Shown piece by piece: positions 37,790-46,975 of a stretch of 64,000 nucleotides of DNA. Positions within the stretch are counted from its first letter, which is position 1, and every line of letters begins with the position of its first letter. Origin of the DNA: Campylobacter porcelli (lineage in GTDB: Bacteria; Campylobacterota; Campylobacteria; Campylobacterales; Campylobacteraceae); the NCBI RefSeq assembly GCF_002139855.1, contig NZ_CP018789.1, forward strand, positions 1,302,001 to 1,366,000, written 5' to 3'. The translations under genes were made by a program, and so were the position numbers. The notes under the pieces are model-generated. The model searched no databases and was not told where the DNA came from. It saw nothing but the letters and a program-made list of their open reading frames with translations.

Positions 37790-37791
37790 TA

Positions 37792-38658
37792 TTATAACTC
37801 CTTAATACTTTTTATAAATTCTACTAAGCTATCTCTCCAATATGGGATAGCTACTCCAAAATCTTGCTTTATTTTAGATTTATTTAATACAGAATATAAT
37901 GGTCTAACTGCAATTGTAGGGTAATCCTTGCTCTCAATGGGAAATATTTGACACTTTATCTTACTAATACTAGTTATAGCATTGGCAAAATCATACCAAC
38001 TAGCTACTCCTTCATTGCTATAATGATATATTTGCGGTTTATCGTTGTTAATTAATGGAACTATATTTAAAATTGTAGTAGCTAAATCTCTAGAATTTGT
38101 TGGAGTTCCTATTTGATCAGATACCACTGATAATGGATTATTGGCTTTAATAGCATTTAATATAGTATATACAAAATTTTTACCATAATATCCATATAGC
38201 CATGATGTTCTTATGATTATGCATTTTTTTATTTGCATATTAATAAGTATTTGTTCTCCCATTAATTTACTAAGACCATATTTATTAATTGGAAAGGCTT
38301 GATCAAATTCGCAATATGGAGAACAATGATTACCATTAAAAACATAATCAGTAGAGATATGTATAAATTTAATATTATTATCATGAGCTATTTTACCTAA
38401 ATTTTCTACAGCTTTATAATTAACTAATTTAGCATATTCAAATTCTTCCTCAGCCTTATCTACATTAGTATATGCGGCACAATTTATAATAACAGTAAAA
38501 CTCTTAGATTTGATAAATTCTTTAGTTTCATTAAAGTTTATAATATCAATATCATTTTTGCCAAGAAACATAAAAGAAAAATTTGAGTACCTATTTGACA
38601 AATATCGAAACTCGCTACCAAGCTGCCCATAAGCACCAAAAACTAAAATTCTTTCCAT
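37792..38658 (-). CDS. rmlD: dTDP-4-dehydrorhamnose reductase
   Basis: 288 residues from ATG 38658 (MERILVFGAYGQLG); an upstream in-frame ATG at 38679 overlaps rmlC. SDR-type reductase: GAYGQLGSEF NADPH site, NCAAYTNVDKAE, STDYVFNG and YGLSKLMGE. Final step of dTDP-L-rhamnose synthesis. Two bp before rmlB. Confidence 0.92.
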   Translation of the reverse strand: MERILVFGAYGQLGSEFRYLSNRYSNFSFMFLGKNDIDIINFNETKEFIKSKSFTVIINCAAYTNVDKAEEEFEYAKLVNYKAVENLGKIAHDNNIKFIHISTDYVFNGNHCSPYCEFDQAFPINKYGLSKLMGEQILINMQIKKCIIIRTSWLYGYYGKNFVYTILNAIKANNPLSVVSDQIGTPTNSRDLATTILNIVPLINNDKPQIYHYSNEGVASWYDFANAITSISKIKCQIFPIESKDYPTIAVRPLYSVLNKSKIKQDFGVAIPYWRDSLVEFIKSIKEL

Positions 38659-38668
38659 AGTTTTATAC

Positions 38669-39226
38669 TTAAAAATCAAATGGACTAATTATATCTGATA
38701 ACATCGGCTGAGTCTTATCTTTATCGCTTAAAATCAATTTATTTTCATCAAATTCCAGATCAATTCCGATTTGTGGATCGTTATAAGCAATTCCACTATC
38801 ATGTTCAAAACTATAATAGTTGTCAGTTTTATAACTAATGATTGTATTGTTTTCTAAGGTTAAAAAACCATGAGCAAAACCCTTTGGTATAAAAAGCATC
38901 TTCTTTGATATTCCATCTAAATTTATTTTTAGATATTGTCCAAAATTTGGGCTATTCTTACGAATATCCACAACTATATCACATATTGAACCAGAAATAA
39001 CTCTTACTAATTTTGCTTGAGTAAATGGAGGTTTTTGATAATGTAACCCTCTAAATACCCACAAATTTGATTTACTTTCATTATCTTGAACAAAGTCAAT
39101 ATTATAGCCTAGAAATTCCCTAATTTTATCCAATCTAAAACTTTCTAAAAAATAACCTCTATCATCTTGATATATATTTGGTTCGATTAAGACAATATCT
39201 GGTATTGATAATCTAGTAAATTTCAT
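38669..39226 (-). CDS. rmlC: dTDP-4-dehydrorhamnose 3,5-epimerase
   Basis: 185 residues from ATG 39226, directly after the rmlA stop; the longer frame to 39274 lies inside rmlA. Cupin fold with the catalytic GLHYQKPPFTQAKLVRV motif and FIPKGFAHGFLTL. Third step of dTDP-rhamnose synthesis. Confidence 0.93.
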   Translation of the reverse strand: MKFTRLSIPDIVLIEPNIYQDDRGYFLESFRLDKIREFLGYNIDFVQDNESKSNLWVFRGLHYQKPPFTQAKLVRVISGSICDIVVDIRKNSPNFGQYLKINLDGISKKMLFIPKGFAHGFLTLENNTIISYKTDNYYSFEHDSGIAYNDPQIGIDLEFDENKLILSDKDKTQPMLSDIISPFDF

Positions 39227-39227
39227 T

Positions 39228-40112
39228 TTATTTTTCAGAAATTTCATTAGCTCGTTTAAGCAAATACTGACCATATTGATTTTTTTTCAAAGGTTCAGCC
39301 ATTTTTAACAACTGCTGTTTATTAATATATCCTAAATCATAAGCTATCTCTTCTAAACATGCTATTTTTAAAGATTGTCTATCTTCAATTGTTTTAACAA
39401 AAATACTTGCTTCTAAAAGAGAGCTATGGGTTCCAGTATCTAGCCAAGCAAATCCTCTGTTCATAACTTCCACATTTAACCTGTTTTCATCTAAATAAAA
39501 TTGATTAAGCGTGGTAATCTCTAATTCTCCTCTATTGGATGGTCTAACCAATTTGGCTTTTTCTACCACATCATTTGGATAAAAATACAATCCTGTAACT
39601 GCATAGTAACTTTTTGGATTAGCTGGTTTTTCTTCTATGCTTACTGCTTTGCCATTTTTATCGAATTCAACAACGCCATATCTCTCAGGATCATTAACAT
39701 AATACCCAAATACTGTAGCATAATTTTGTTTGATAGCCTCTTTGGCTTTGAATAATAAATTTCTTAGCCCATGACCATAATATATGTTATCACCTAAAAT
39801 CAAACAAGCACTACTTCCGTCTAAAAATTCTTCACCAATCAAAAAAGCTTGAGCTAATCCATCTGGACTTGGCTGAGCAGCATAAGAAAGCTTTATTCCC
39901 AAATTTGCCCCATTACCCAATAACTCTTCAAATCTAGGCAAATCTCGTGGCGTGGAAATTATAAGCATATCTCTAATGCCTGCTAACATTAGCACAGAAA
40001 GCGGATAATATATCATAGGTTTATCATAAACAGGTAAAATTTGCTTACTTGCACCTTTTGTGATTGGATATAACCTAGTTCCACTACCACCTGCTAATAT
40101 GATACCTTTCAT
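39228..40112 (-). CDS. rmlA: Glucose-1-phosphate thymidylyltransferase
   Basis: 294 residues. [40 protein letters not shown] and the ILGDNIYYG motif are hallmarks of RmlA. First step of dTDP-rhamnose and of the dTDP-amino sugar made with fdtA/fdtB. First gene of the rml operon; 186 bp of AT-rich DNA precede it. Confidence 0.95.
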   Translation of the reverse strand: MKGIILAGGSGTRLYPITKGASKQILPVYDKPMIYYPLSVLMLAGIRDMLIISTPRDLPRFEELLGNGANLGIKLSYAAQPSPDGLAQAFLIGEEFLDGSSACLILGDNIYYGHGLRNLLFKAKEAIKQNYATVFGYYVNDPERYGVVEFDKNGKAVSIEEKPANPKSYYAVTGLYFYPNDVVEKAKLVRPSNRGELEITTLNQFYLDENRLNVEVMNRGFAWLDTGTHSSLLEASIFVKTIEDRQSLKIACLEEIAYDLGYINKQQLLKMAEPLKKNQYGQYLLKRANEISEK

Positions 40113-40298
40113 AATGGATAATCTCCTACCTAAAAATAACTTAAGCTATGGAATTATACTATACTTTTTGTAAAAATTTATTTAATAACCTTGCCATAAT
40201 TAATATCAATAAACACCGTAACAATCTTAACTTTAAGAATTATATGCAACTACTTATCTCAAATATTAAGATTTTTTATAAATATGATTTTGCTATTG

Positions 40299-41480
40299 CT
40301 AGTTATATTTATGTTCTCTCTTGATTTTCATAGCTTCAAAAATAAATTTAATATACCCGCCTTTATAACGATTTTTATCAGCTTTTATAAGAGCTTGACC
40401 GAGTTTATAACTTAGATGACTTTTAGCTCTTAAAGCTTTTTGATAATTATTCTCTAAATTGTGCATATTTGCATTTTGTTTCTCAATTTTATCTTTCATA
40501 TTTTTAATTTCTTGTTCTTTAGATATAAGTTTGTCTTTTAGAATTTTTATTTCTAATTCTAATGAAGATGGCTGAGAAGGTTGCGAAGCAACTGACTTTG
40601 ATTGGGTAGTTAAAGTAGGTTTTATCTCTTCAAATTTTAAAAGTTTAAATTTGTTTTCATATTTTGGCAATGGAATATCATAAGGCATATCTTTAAAATA
40701 GGCAAAGCGATTTTTATTTTTATTACAATAAATCGCATCATAGATAAATTCAAGCTTTTCAAATGCGGTTTTAAGACTATCAAGTTTTTCTTCAATAGCT
40801 TTTGGGGATAAAAACTCGGCTTTGTTATAGGTAAATTTAAAATCATCATTTGGTATATTTGAATGTTTTAAAGTTTGTTCTTTTGTCCATTGACCAGCAA
40901 ATGGACTATCCCTAAGCCAAAATAGCTCATTTTTTATCTCTTTAGCCGGAATGCCAGCATTTGCAGTATTAGAATAGAATATCTTAGTAGCTAAACTTTT
41001 AGTACCTATAATGGCTCCAGATGCTACAAATGAACCTTTATAAATCGTCGCCTCCATTCCACACCAAACATGATCTCCAATATATACACTTTTAGAATAA
41101 TTAACTCTATTATTTGTATTGCAATCCATAATCAAATGATGATCTGTGGATGTAACTACTGTACTCCAAGAAAACATACAATCTCTGCCAAATATTATGT
41201 TTTTTGCTTCAAAAGGTCTTATTGTCACTCCACCAAAACTAGAATTGTCATCAACAAATAAAACACTATCACTACTCATGGCGGTTTGTTGACCTGAAAT
41301 AATTGTATTATTACCTATGAATGCCAGCGCATTGTTTCCATAAAAGCAAATATTTATATTTTTACTACCTCCAGCAAAAAATATAATATTATTCTTACCT
41401 TTAAAATCTAGTTTTAAATTTACCTGCCTAGAAAGATCTCCATAAACCACATTTCCATTCTCTTTAGTATGTTTTTGCAT
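40299..41480 (-). CDS. Hexapeptide-repeat acyltransferase with C-terminal coiled coil
   Basis: 393 residues from ATG 41480 (AAAGG upstream); the longer frame starts upstream without a site. Residues about 40-195 form a left-handed beta-helix (NNSSFGGVTIRPFEAKNIIF, YIGDHVWCGMEATIYKGSFV, NAGIPAKEI), as in O-acetyltransferases of surface polysaccharides. A middle region of unknown fold follows, then a coiled coil (about 305-355). The first 15 codons lie in the inner inverted repeat, and a T14 tract sits in its leader. Confidence 0.75.
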   Translation of the reverse strand: MQKHTKENGNVVYGDLSRQVNLKLDFKGKNNIIFFAGGSKNINICFYGNNALAFIGNNTIISGQQTAMSSDSVLFVDDNSSFGGVTIRPFEAKNIIFGRDCMFSWSTVVTSTDHHLIMDCNTNNRVNYSKSVYIGDHVWCGMEATIYKGSFVASGAIIGTKSLATKIFYSNTANAGIPAKEIKNELFWLRDSPFAGQWTKEQTLKHSNIPNDDFKFTYNKAEFLSPKAIEEKLDSLKTAFEKLEFIYDAIYCNKNKNRFAYFKDMPYDIPLPKYENKFKLLKFEEIKPTLTTQSKSVASQPSQPSSLELEIKILKDKLISKEQEIKNMKDKIEKQNANMHNLENNYQKALRAKSHLSYKLGQALIKADKNRYKGGYIKFIFEAMKIKREHKYN

Positions 41481-41517
41481 CTTTCGCCTTTGAGAAAATC
41501 TTTGGCGGTAGATTATC

Positions 41518-41531
41518 AAAAAAAAAAAAAA
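41518..41531 (-). repeat. A14/T14 tract in the acyltransferase leader
   Basis: Fourteen A on the plus strand (T on the coding strand) between a TATAAT and the ribosome site. The other arm of the repeat has only seven, so the tract length varies between copies. Confidence 0.8.
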
Positions 41532-41535
41532 TGAA

Positions 41536-41541
41536 ATTATA
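41536..41541 (-). promoter_or_regulatory. -10 element for the acyltransferase gene
   Basis: TATAAT on the minus strand, 56 bp before ATG 41480 and directly upstream of the T14 tract, so tract length would alter the transcription start or leader. Confidence 0.45.
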
Positions 41542-41551
41542 ATAAATATAG

Positions 41552-41579
41552 TTTAGTCTATAAAATTTTATAGACTAAA
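41552..41579. terminator. 28-bp perfect palindrome at the end of the araD-like gene
   Basis: Each arm reads TTTAGTCTATAAAA to the centre. It overlaps the araD-like stop codon and occurs again at 56338-56365 after tagD. Could be a terminator or a recombination site of the inner repeat. Confidence 0.55.
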
Positions 41580-42264
41580 TATGCTTTTGTCCATAATACG
41601 CATTTTTACCATGTTTTCTGCTATAATGCTTATCCAAGATATATTTTGGAAAATTTTTTATATCTGGATTTAATTGTATAGATTGATAATTCATTTTAGC
41701 TAGCTCCTCTATCACGACAGCATTATGTATAGAGTCGCCAGCACTCTTACCCCAAGCAAACACCCCATGACTTCTTACCAATACTCCTGGAATTGCCATA
41801 TAATCAATACCTTTAAAAGCTTCTATTATTACTTTTCCAGTATTTTTTTCGTAATTTTCTACTACTTCTATTTCATCTAAATGACGTGTAATGGGGATTG
41901 CTCCATAAAAATAATCAGCATGAGTGGTGCCTAGGGCTACTATTTCGCAACCAGCTTGGGCAAATGAGGTAGCATAGTTGGAGTGTGTGTGCGTGATGCC
42001 TTTAATATTTGGAAAAGCCTTATATAATTCTAAATGAGTCAAAGTATCAGAAGATGGATTATATTTCCCATCAATTTTATTTCCATCTAAATCTAAAACA
42101 ACCATATCATCGGCTTTCATTTTATCATACTCTACACCAGAAGGCTTAATAATAATGTAATCTCCATCTCTAGCTGATACATTTCCCCAAGTAAATATTA
42201 CAAGATTATATTTCACAAGTTCTAAGTTGGCTTTAAAAACTTGTTCTTTAAGCTCTTTAAGCAT
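41575..42264 (-). CDS. Class II aldolase/epimerase of the L-ribulose-5-phosphate 4-epimerase family
   Basis: 229 residues. Metal ligands His92/His94 (THTHSNYATSFAQAG) and His166 (VLVRSHGVFAWG), and phosphate-site motifs TWGNVS and KPSGVEYDKM are those of AraD. Interconverts pentulose phosphates (L-ribulose-5-P / D-xylulose-5-P). Arabinose catabolism is not expected here; overlap with an epimerase gene and proximity to an IspD-like cytidylyltransferase suggest it makes a pentulose/pentitol phosphate for a CDP-activated glycan precursor. Confidence 0.8.
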   Translation of the reverse strand: MLKELKEQVFKANLELVKYNLVIFTWGNVSARDGDYIIIKPSGVEYDKMKADDMVVLDLDGNKIDGKYNPSSDTLTHLELYKAFPNIKGITHTHSNYATSFAQAGCEIVALGTTHADYFYGAIPITRHLDEIEVVENYEKNTGKVIIEAFKGIDYMAIPGVLVRSHGVFAWGKSAGDSIHNAVVIEELAKMNYQSIQLNPDIKNFPKYILDKHYSRKHGKNAYYGQKHI

Positions 42265-43309
42265 TTATTAGCTCCTTTTTTATTTTAAAGGTATGTTCTA
42301 TTGCCTCATTAAATGTGAATTTTTCATTCCAACCTAAAGATTTAATTTTTTCATCATTTAAAGTCGAATTTAAAACAGTCGAAAATCCTTTTTGTTCTTG
42401 TTCTGTAGCGTTCTCAAAAACAATTCTAACATTGGCAATTTGAGCTAATTGTTTGGCATAATCTCTTAATAAAACATTTCCAGATTTTGCTGCGACATTG
42501 TATGTTTCACCCTTTTTACCTTTTAAAAGAATTGTTAATAATCCCGCAGCGGCATCTAAAACATACAAATAAGAGCGTTTTTGAAGTCCCTCACTTTTTA
42601 TAATAATATTTTCGTTATTTAATGCTTTAGCTAAAAACTGAACATCTGCTTTTGTGCTATCCATTTTTACTGTTGGACCATAAATATAACCAAGCCTAGC
42701 AATTACAATGTCTAGATCATATTCTTCAATATATGAATGGCATAAAGTTTCACAAGTTCTTTTACTTTCAGGATAACAAGCTCTCGATTTCATAAAATTT
42801 ACAAAACCAATATCATTCTCTTTAAAGGCTTTTATATTATAATTAGAACCATAAACTTCCATTGTAGATAAAAATATACTTTTTGAATTTTTATTTTTCT
42901 TTGCAAAATTAAAAACATTTAAAGTTCCTATAATATTTAATTTAATTGTTTCAACGGGCTTTGTCCCGTATAAATGCGGATGAGTATTGCTTGCTGCATG
43001 AATTATATAATCAACATAAAAATTATAATCAAATAAATTTGCAATATCTTGAACTAGGATATTAAAATGTTTATTGTTTTTATAGCTTGGAAATCTTTTT
43101 TCGAAGTTTTCAATATTGGAAAAAATTGCAAAAATGTTTATATTAAAATCAAATTTTTTATTTAAAAACATTAAAATATCAACAATACATGAGCCTATAA
43201 GTCCGCTTGCTCCAGTAATTAATATTGATTTATTTTTTAAAAAAATAAAATCTTCAATAATGATTTTTTTTATATCCTCTTGATAAAGTTTATTATTAAT
43301 ATACATCAT
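42257..43309 (-). CDS. NAD-dependent sugar epimerase/dehydratase
   Basis: 350 residues. Extended SDR: NKSILITGASGLIGSCIVDI (NAD site), HAASNTHPHLYGTKPVETIK, LSTMEVYGSN and YPESKRTCETLCHSY for the Tyr/Lys pair. Starts overlapping the IspD-like stop by four bases and ends overlapping the araD-like gene, so the three are one unit. Similar to UDP-glucuronate decarboxylase/epimerase-type enzymes, but the substrate may be a CDP-linked sugar given the neighbours. Confidence 0.75.
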   Translation of the reverse strand: MMYINNKLYQEDIKKIIIEDFIFLKNKSILITGASGLIGSCIVDILMFLNKKFDFNINIFAIFSNIENFEKRFPSYKNNKHFNILVQDIANLFDYNFYVDYIIHAASNTHPHLYGTKPVETIKLNIIGTLNVFNFAKKNKNSKSIFLSTMEVYGSNYNIKAFKENDIGFVNFMKSRACYPESKRTCETLCHSYIEEYDLDIVIARLGYIYGPTVKMDSTKADVQFLAKALNNENIIIKSEGLQKRSYLYVLDAAAGLLTILLKGKKGETYNVAAKSGNVLLRDYAKQLAQIANVRIVFENATEQEQKGFSTVLNSTLNDEKIKSLGWNEKFTFNEAIEHTFKIKKELINA

Positions 43310-44004
43310 TTACCTTGTTTTAATAGTGCTTTAAAGATATCTATATCTTCTTGTGTTGTAATTTTAATGTTTTTACTAGAACCGGTCGAAAAGTATATTG
43401 TGCTTCCAGTTTCAGTTACTAATGTGCATGTTGCAACTGAATTTATTATTCCTTTTTCTTTTGCTTTTTTATGCAATTCAACAAGTTGACCTAGTCTTGC
43501 ACCTTGCGGGGTTTGAGTTCGTTTTAAATTATCTCTTGGGAAGGATTTTTCTGAACTTTCAAAATTATAAGTCTCCATCATTGCCTCATTGCAAGGAACA
43601 ACAACAACCGTAAAACCATTCTTTTTAATTGAGCAAATACAATCTGAAATAATATCTTCAGATAAATTTGGTCTAATAGCATCATGAATTAACACAATTG
43701 AATCATCATTATAAAATTCTGTCAAACCCATAATACCATTTTTGATAGATTCTTGACCCACTGCACCAGCTGGAAATATATGTTTTAACTTTGTAATTTT
43801 ATATTGCTTAGCGTAGCTTTCTAATATATGTTCCCATCCATCAAGACATACAACAGCTATAATATCTACTGCGGGATGATTTTCGAATTTTTCCATAGTG
43901 TATGCAATGATTGGCTTATCATAAACTGTCAAAAATTGCTTAGGAATTGCTTGTTGCATTCTAGCACCTACTCCACCTGCTATAATTAACCCTATGATTG
44001 CCAT
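43306..44004 (-). CDS. IspD/TarI-like cytidylyltransferase
   Basis: 232 residues from ATG 44004, chosen because GGAG lies nine bases upstream; ATG 44013 is in frame. Motifs GLIIAGGVGARMQQAIPKQF, VLIHDAIRPNL and RTQTPQGARLG mark the IspD family. The location in a glycan cassette points to ribitol-5-phosphate or another polyol/pentulose phosphate (TarI/Bcs1 type) rather than methylerythritol phosphate. Makes a CDP-activated unit probably used by the adjacent TagB/TagF-like protein. Confidence 0.78.
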   Translation of the reverse strand: MAIIGLIIAGGVGARMQQAIPKQFLTVYDKPIIAYTMEKFENHPAVDIIAVVCLDGWEHILESYAKQYKITKLKHIFPAGAVGQESIKNGIMGLTEFYNDDSIVLIHDAIRPNLSEDIISDCICSIKKNGFTVVVVPCNEAMMETYNFESSEKSFPRDNLKRTQTPQGARLGQLVELHKKAKEKGIINSVATCTLVTETGSTIYFSTGSSKNIKITTQEDIDIFKALLKQGK

Positions 44005-44005
44005 A

Positions 44006-45466
44006 TTAAACATCTCCTTTTTTTAAAAATTTTATAATCTCATCATATATATTTTCCGAAGCGGTTTTGCCATTAATTTTTCCAAAATACTGCTTTACAA
44101 ATTCTGTTCGTTGCTCTTTTTTATAATCATTATTTTTTATAATAATATTAACAATATAATCTTCTACAGCTTTTTCTAGATCCCCATTTTTAGTGCCGCT
44201 TGGTCTATAAAAAAAATTATATAATTCTTCTCCGAACTCGTTTAATTTTGTTCTAGATGTTGGAGTAACGGTATGAAAAATAGGTTTATTAAAAGATGTA
44301 TATTCTGCCAAAAATGAACATGAATCAGTTATCATTGCGTCGGAAGTAGCAAATAAATCAATAAAATTACCTTCAAATAATTGTGTATTATCCAACTCGT
44401 CCCATTTTTTATAGTATTCTTCAGTTTGCTTGATACCCCATCGTATATGATATAAATCTGATTTTAATACAGGATGCGGTCTAAAGGCAAACTGTACTTC
44501 ATCTTTATATTTTTGTGCTAATTTAAGCATAAAATCATACAAAATATAAAACCCATTATATTGATACATATTTTTTGGATATCTATCAGATCTATGTGGG
44601 GCCCATATAATTCTTTTTTTAGGCCTATCTTGTAACTTCCATATATCTACTGGCTTAAAATCTGCTTCAAATCTTTTATCTAGTTTTGGACTACCAGTAA
44701 CTTTAACATTAATTGCTTTATTCTTCATATATTGTTTAGCCATATTATAATGAATATATGTAGGTCTAAAATATAAATCTACTCTATTATTTAAATCAAA
44801 ATCTGAAGTCATTTCATCTTGCATTACTGAAAATCCATATTCATTTAAGCAATTAATTTTATCTTGAAAATTATCAATATAATATTTTTCATGAAAATGA
44901 AACTTGCAAAAATCAGTATTTATGATAATATCTGGATTATACTCTGTTTTTAGATCTATAAATTTATTTCTATTATAATCATATCCTTTATAATAAACAA
45001 TATTTCTACTTTTAAGTTCATTTTCAATTTCTGTCATATACTTTTCTTGAATAAGGCGAGTATATGATTTTTCGGGAGCAATAAAAGCAAAAAATTCAAA
45101 TTGAGAATTTTTATTAAATATATTATATAAATCGTCAAAATGCCAAATACCAGGTCTTTGAACCATTAAACAAATTTTAATCTTTTCACCTTTTTTAAAT
45201 CTTTTTATAATATCTTTTCGTTTTTTCTTATTTCTTTTTATAATATTATCTACTGTTCTTTTTTTAGACCATAAAGTATAGTTATTTTTAATTTTTATAT
45301 GCAGTCTATGCAATATAAGTAAATTTATCTTTGTAATATTGTTTGATTTTCTAATAGATAAAAATGGAATGAAAAATAAATAAATGTTCTTGGCACCAAT
45401 ATTTATATTTCTAATTGTCAATATTTTTATACCAAATATCTCTAATATAGATTCTTGATTTTCCAT
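44006..45466 (-). CDS. CDP-polyol phosphotransferase of the TagB/TagF (Glyphos_transf) family, left copy
   Basis: 486 residues. C-terminal GT-B-like domain (about 190-480): KRIIWAPHRSDRYPKN, FAFRPHPVLKSDLYHIRWGI, DAMITDSCSFLAEYTSFNKP, matching CDP-glycerol glycerophosphotransferases. The N-terminal 100 residues contain LEIFGIKILTIRN and basic hydrophobic stretches for membrane binding. It should transfer polyol-phosphate units from CDP-polyol. A paralogue lies at 53347 on the other strand. Stop overlaps the SD region of the cytidylyltransferase gene. Confidence 0.82.
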   Translation of the reverse strand: MENQESILEIFGIKILTIRNINIGAKNIYLFFIPFLSIRKSNNITKINLLILHRLHIKIKNNYTLWSKKRTVDNIIKRNKKKRKDIIKRFKKGEKIKICLMVQRPGIWHFDDLYNIFNKNSQFEFFAFIAPEKSYTRLIQEKYMTEIENELKSRNIVYYKGYDYNRNKFIDLKTEYNPDIIINTDFCKFHFHEKYYIDNFQDKINCLNEYGFSVMQDEMTSDFDLNNRVDLYFRPTYIHYNMAKQYMKNKAINVKVTGSPKLDKRFEADFKPVDIWKLQDRPKKRIIWAPHRSDRYPKNMYQYNGFYILYDFMLKLAQKYKDEVQFAFRPHPVLKSDLYHIRWGIKQTEEYYKKWDELDNTQLFEGNFIDLFATSDAMITDSCSFLAEYTSFNKPIFHTVTPTSRTKLNEFGEELYNFFYRPSGTKNGDLEKAVEDYIVNIIIKNNDYKKEQRTEFVKQYFGKINGKTASENIYDEIIKFLKKGDV

Positions 45467-45493
45467 AATATCTCCTGGTTTATTTTTTAATTT

Positions 45494-46966
45494 TTATTTA
45501 TAATCATCTTTAAATAAAGTCGCTGGAAATTTAAATACTGATTTTATTTGCCTACTAAAAACCTTAATTCCCAAAATATGATATGTCACCAAATTAACAT
45601 TCATAATTCTTTTTTCTAAAAACTTAATTCCCAAAATATGATATATTTCTAAATTTGGTTTTATCTTGCTTCTATAGATAGACCACATTAACAATTTAAC
45701 TTTTACTCTATTTAATATGCTATATTTTTTAATCAAATTAAATCCAAAAAATCTATAAATAGTTATCTTCATACAAGTATAAGGAATATACCGAATGCAT
45801 TTTTGTATTTTTCTAAATGTTAAAGTAGTATTTTTAAGTGCATTTAAAAGTCCTATGACCATTTCATCATAACTGCTATGGTTATCTAAATAATATTTAT
45901 AACATTTTCTGCCTTGGTCTCTTTTTCCATTTTTATTTTGATATACCGAATCAATAATATCATTGAATGTATCACATTTAACGCCAAATGCTTGCTTTGA
46001 TTCTTCTACTATTGCTACAGTATGTTCTTTTGAATTATATATCCATATAGCCTCGTTACTTTTAATTGGTTTATTAATACCAGTAAATAACATTACAGAA
46101 GGAAGTTTTAGTTTGGCACCCTCTAGCACACTGGTTCCAATCGCAAATAAAATATCAATATTATCAATAAGATAAGAATCTAAATTATTCCTTGAAATTG
46201 TCCCAGTAAATATAAACTCTATATTATCTTCATATTTTTTGCAAAATTCTAGTACATCTTTTTTTGATTTACCATCACCTATAATATGTAATCGTCTTTT
46301 TTTATCAGATTGATACTTGGAAAAATTATCTATCAAATAAAATAAACTTTGAATTTTATCTGGATACAATCTGCTTAAAAAAGCAATATTTATACTATTT
46401 TGATCTGTATATTTTTTATCACAAAATGTACTAACTGGTGGTAAGGTTATATAAAAATAATCCTTATTTTTAAATCCAACATTATAAGTCATATTAAGAC
46501 TATATCTACCAGACCAATCATGATATATCATAGCATTATTATCTTTAGCAAGTTTAAAATATTTTTTAGTTTCATTATCAATCAATACTAAATCCCAACC
46601 ACATTTTATAGTCTCATAATGCCAAAAAAGTACTTTATTATCCGGATTCATATTGGTTAGTTGCACTATTCTAGTACTATTGACTAAAATTATAGTTTTA
46701 TCTTTTAAAGGGAAATTAGGATTTTTTTCATCATAAGTTAAAAATTTAACCTTTTTATTATTCTTTAAAAGATGCCTAGCATAACTATCTAAATAATCCA
46801 TATAATAAACATTTAAATCTGTATTTTGAGTTAAATAATTAACAAAATTACAATATACATATGTACCGCCACCAACATTTAGTGCTGGTGCCCATATGCA
46901 AATATTATTATAACCTTGTAATTTTATTTCATTTATTATTTTTCTAATTTCTTCGTGTAAATTCAC
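45494..46966 (-). CDS. Glycosyltransferase (GT4-like), left copy
   Basis: 490 residues. GT-B fold: NICIWAPALNVGGGTYVYCN at the N-terminus, FLSRLYPDKIQSLFYLIDNF and LHIIGDGKSKKDVLEF in the C-terminal Rossmann domain, LFAIGTSVLEGAKLKLPSV as the donor site. The last 100 residues carry repeated short motifs (YHILGIKFLEKR, YHILGIKVFSRQ). A clear paralogue is at 51951; both sit beside a TagB/TagF-like gene, so the pair acts together. Confidence 0.8.
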   Translation of the reverse strand: MNLHEEIRKIINEIKLQGYNNICIWAPALNVGGGTYVYCNFVNYLTQNTDLNVYYMDYLDSYARHLLKNNKKVKFLTYDEKNPNFPLKDKTIILVNSTRIVQLTNMNPDNKVLFWHYETIKCGWDLVLIDNETKKYFKLAKDNNAMIYHDWSGRYSLNMTYNVGFKNKDYFYITLPPVSTFCDKKYTDQNSINIAFLSRLYPDKIQSLFYLIDNFSKYQSDKKRRLHIIGDGKSKKDVLEFCKKYEDNIEFIFTGTISRNNLDSYLIDNIDILFAIGTSVLEGAKLKLPSVMLFTGINKPIKSNEAIWIYNSKEHTVAIVEESKQAFGVKCDTFNDIIDSVYQNKNGKRDQGRKCYKYYLDNHSSYDEMVIGLLNALKNTTLTFRKIQKCIRYIPYTCMKITIYRFFGFNLIKKYSILNRVKVKLLMWSIYRSKIKPNLEIYHILGIKFLEKRIMNVNLVTYHILGIKVFSRQIKSVFKFPATLFKDDYK

Positions 46967-46975
46967 TTATTCCCC

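Larger units (their letters stand above)
41436..41589. repeat. Inner inverted repeat, left arm (about 154 bp)
   Basis: Reverse complement of 56328-56479 with small differences: A14 versus T7 tract, a short indel near the palindrome, and one G-to-T change. Covers the 3' end of the araD-like gene, a palindrome, a promoter and the start of the acyltransferase gene. Confidence 0.85.
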
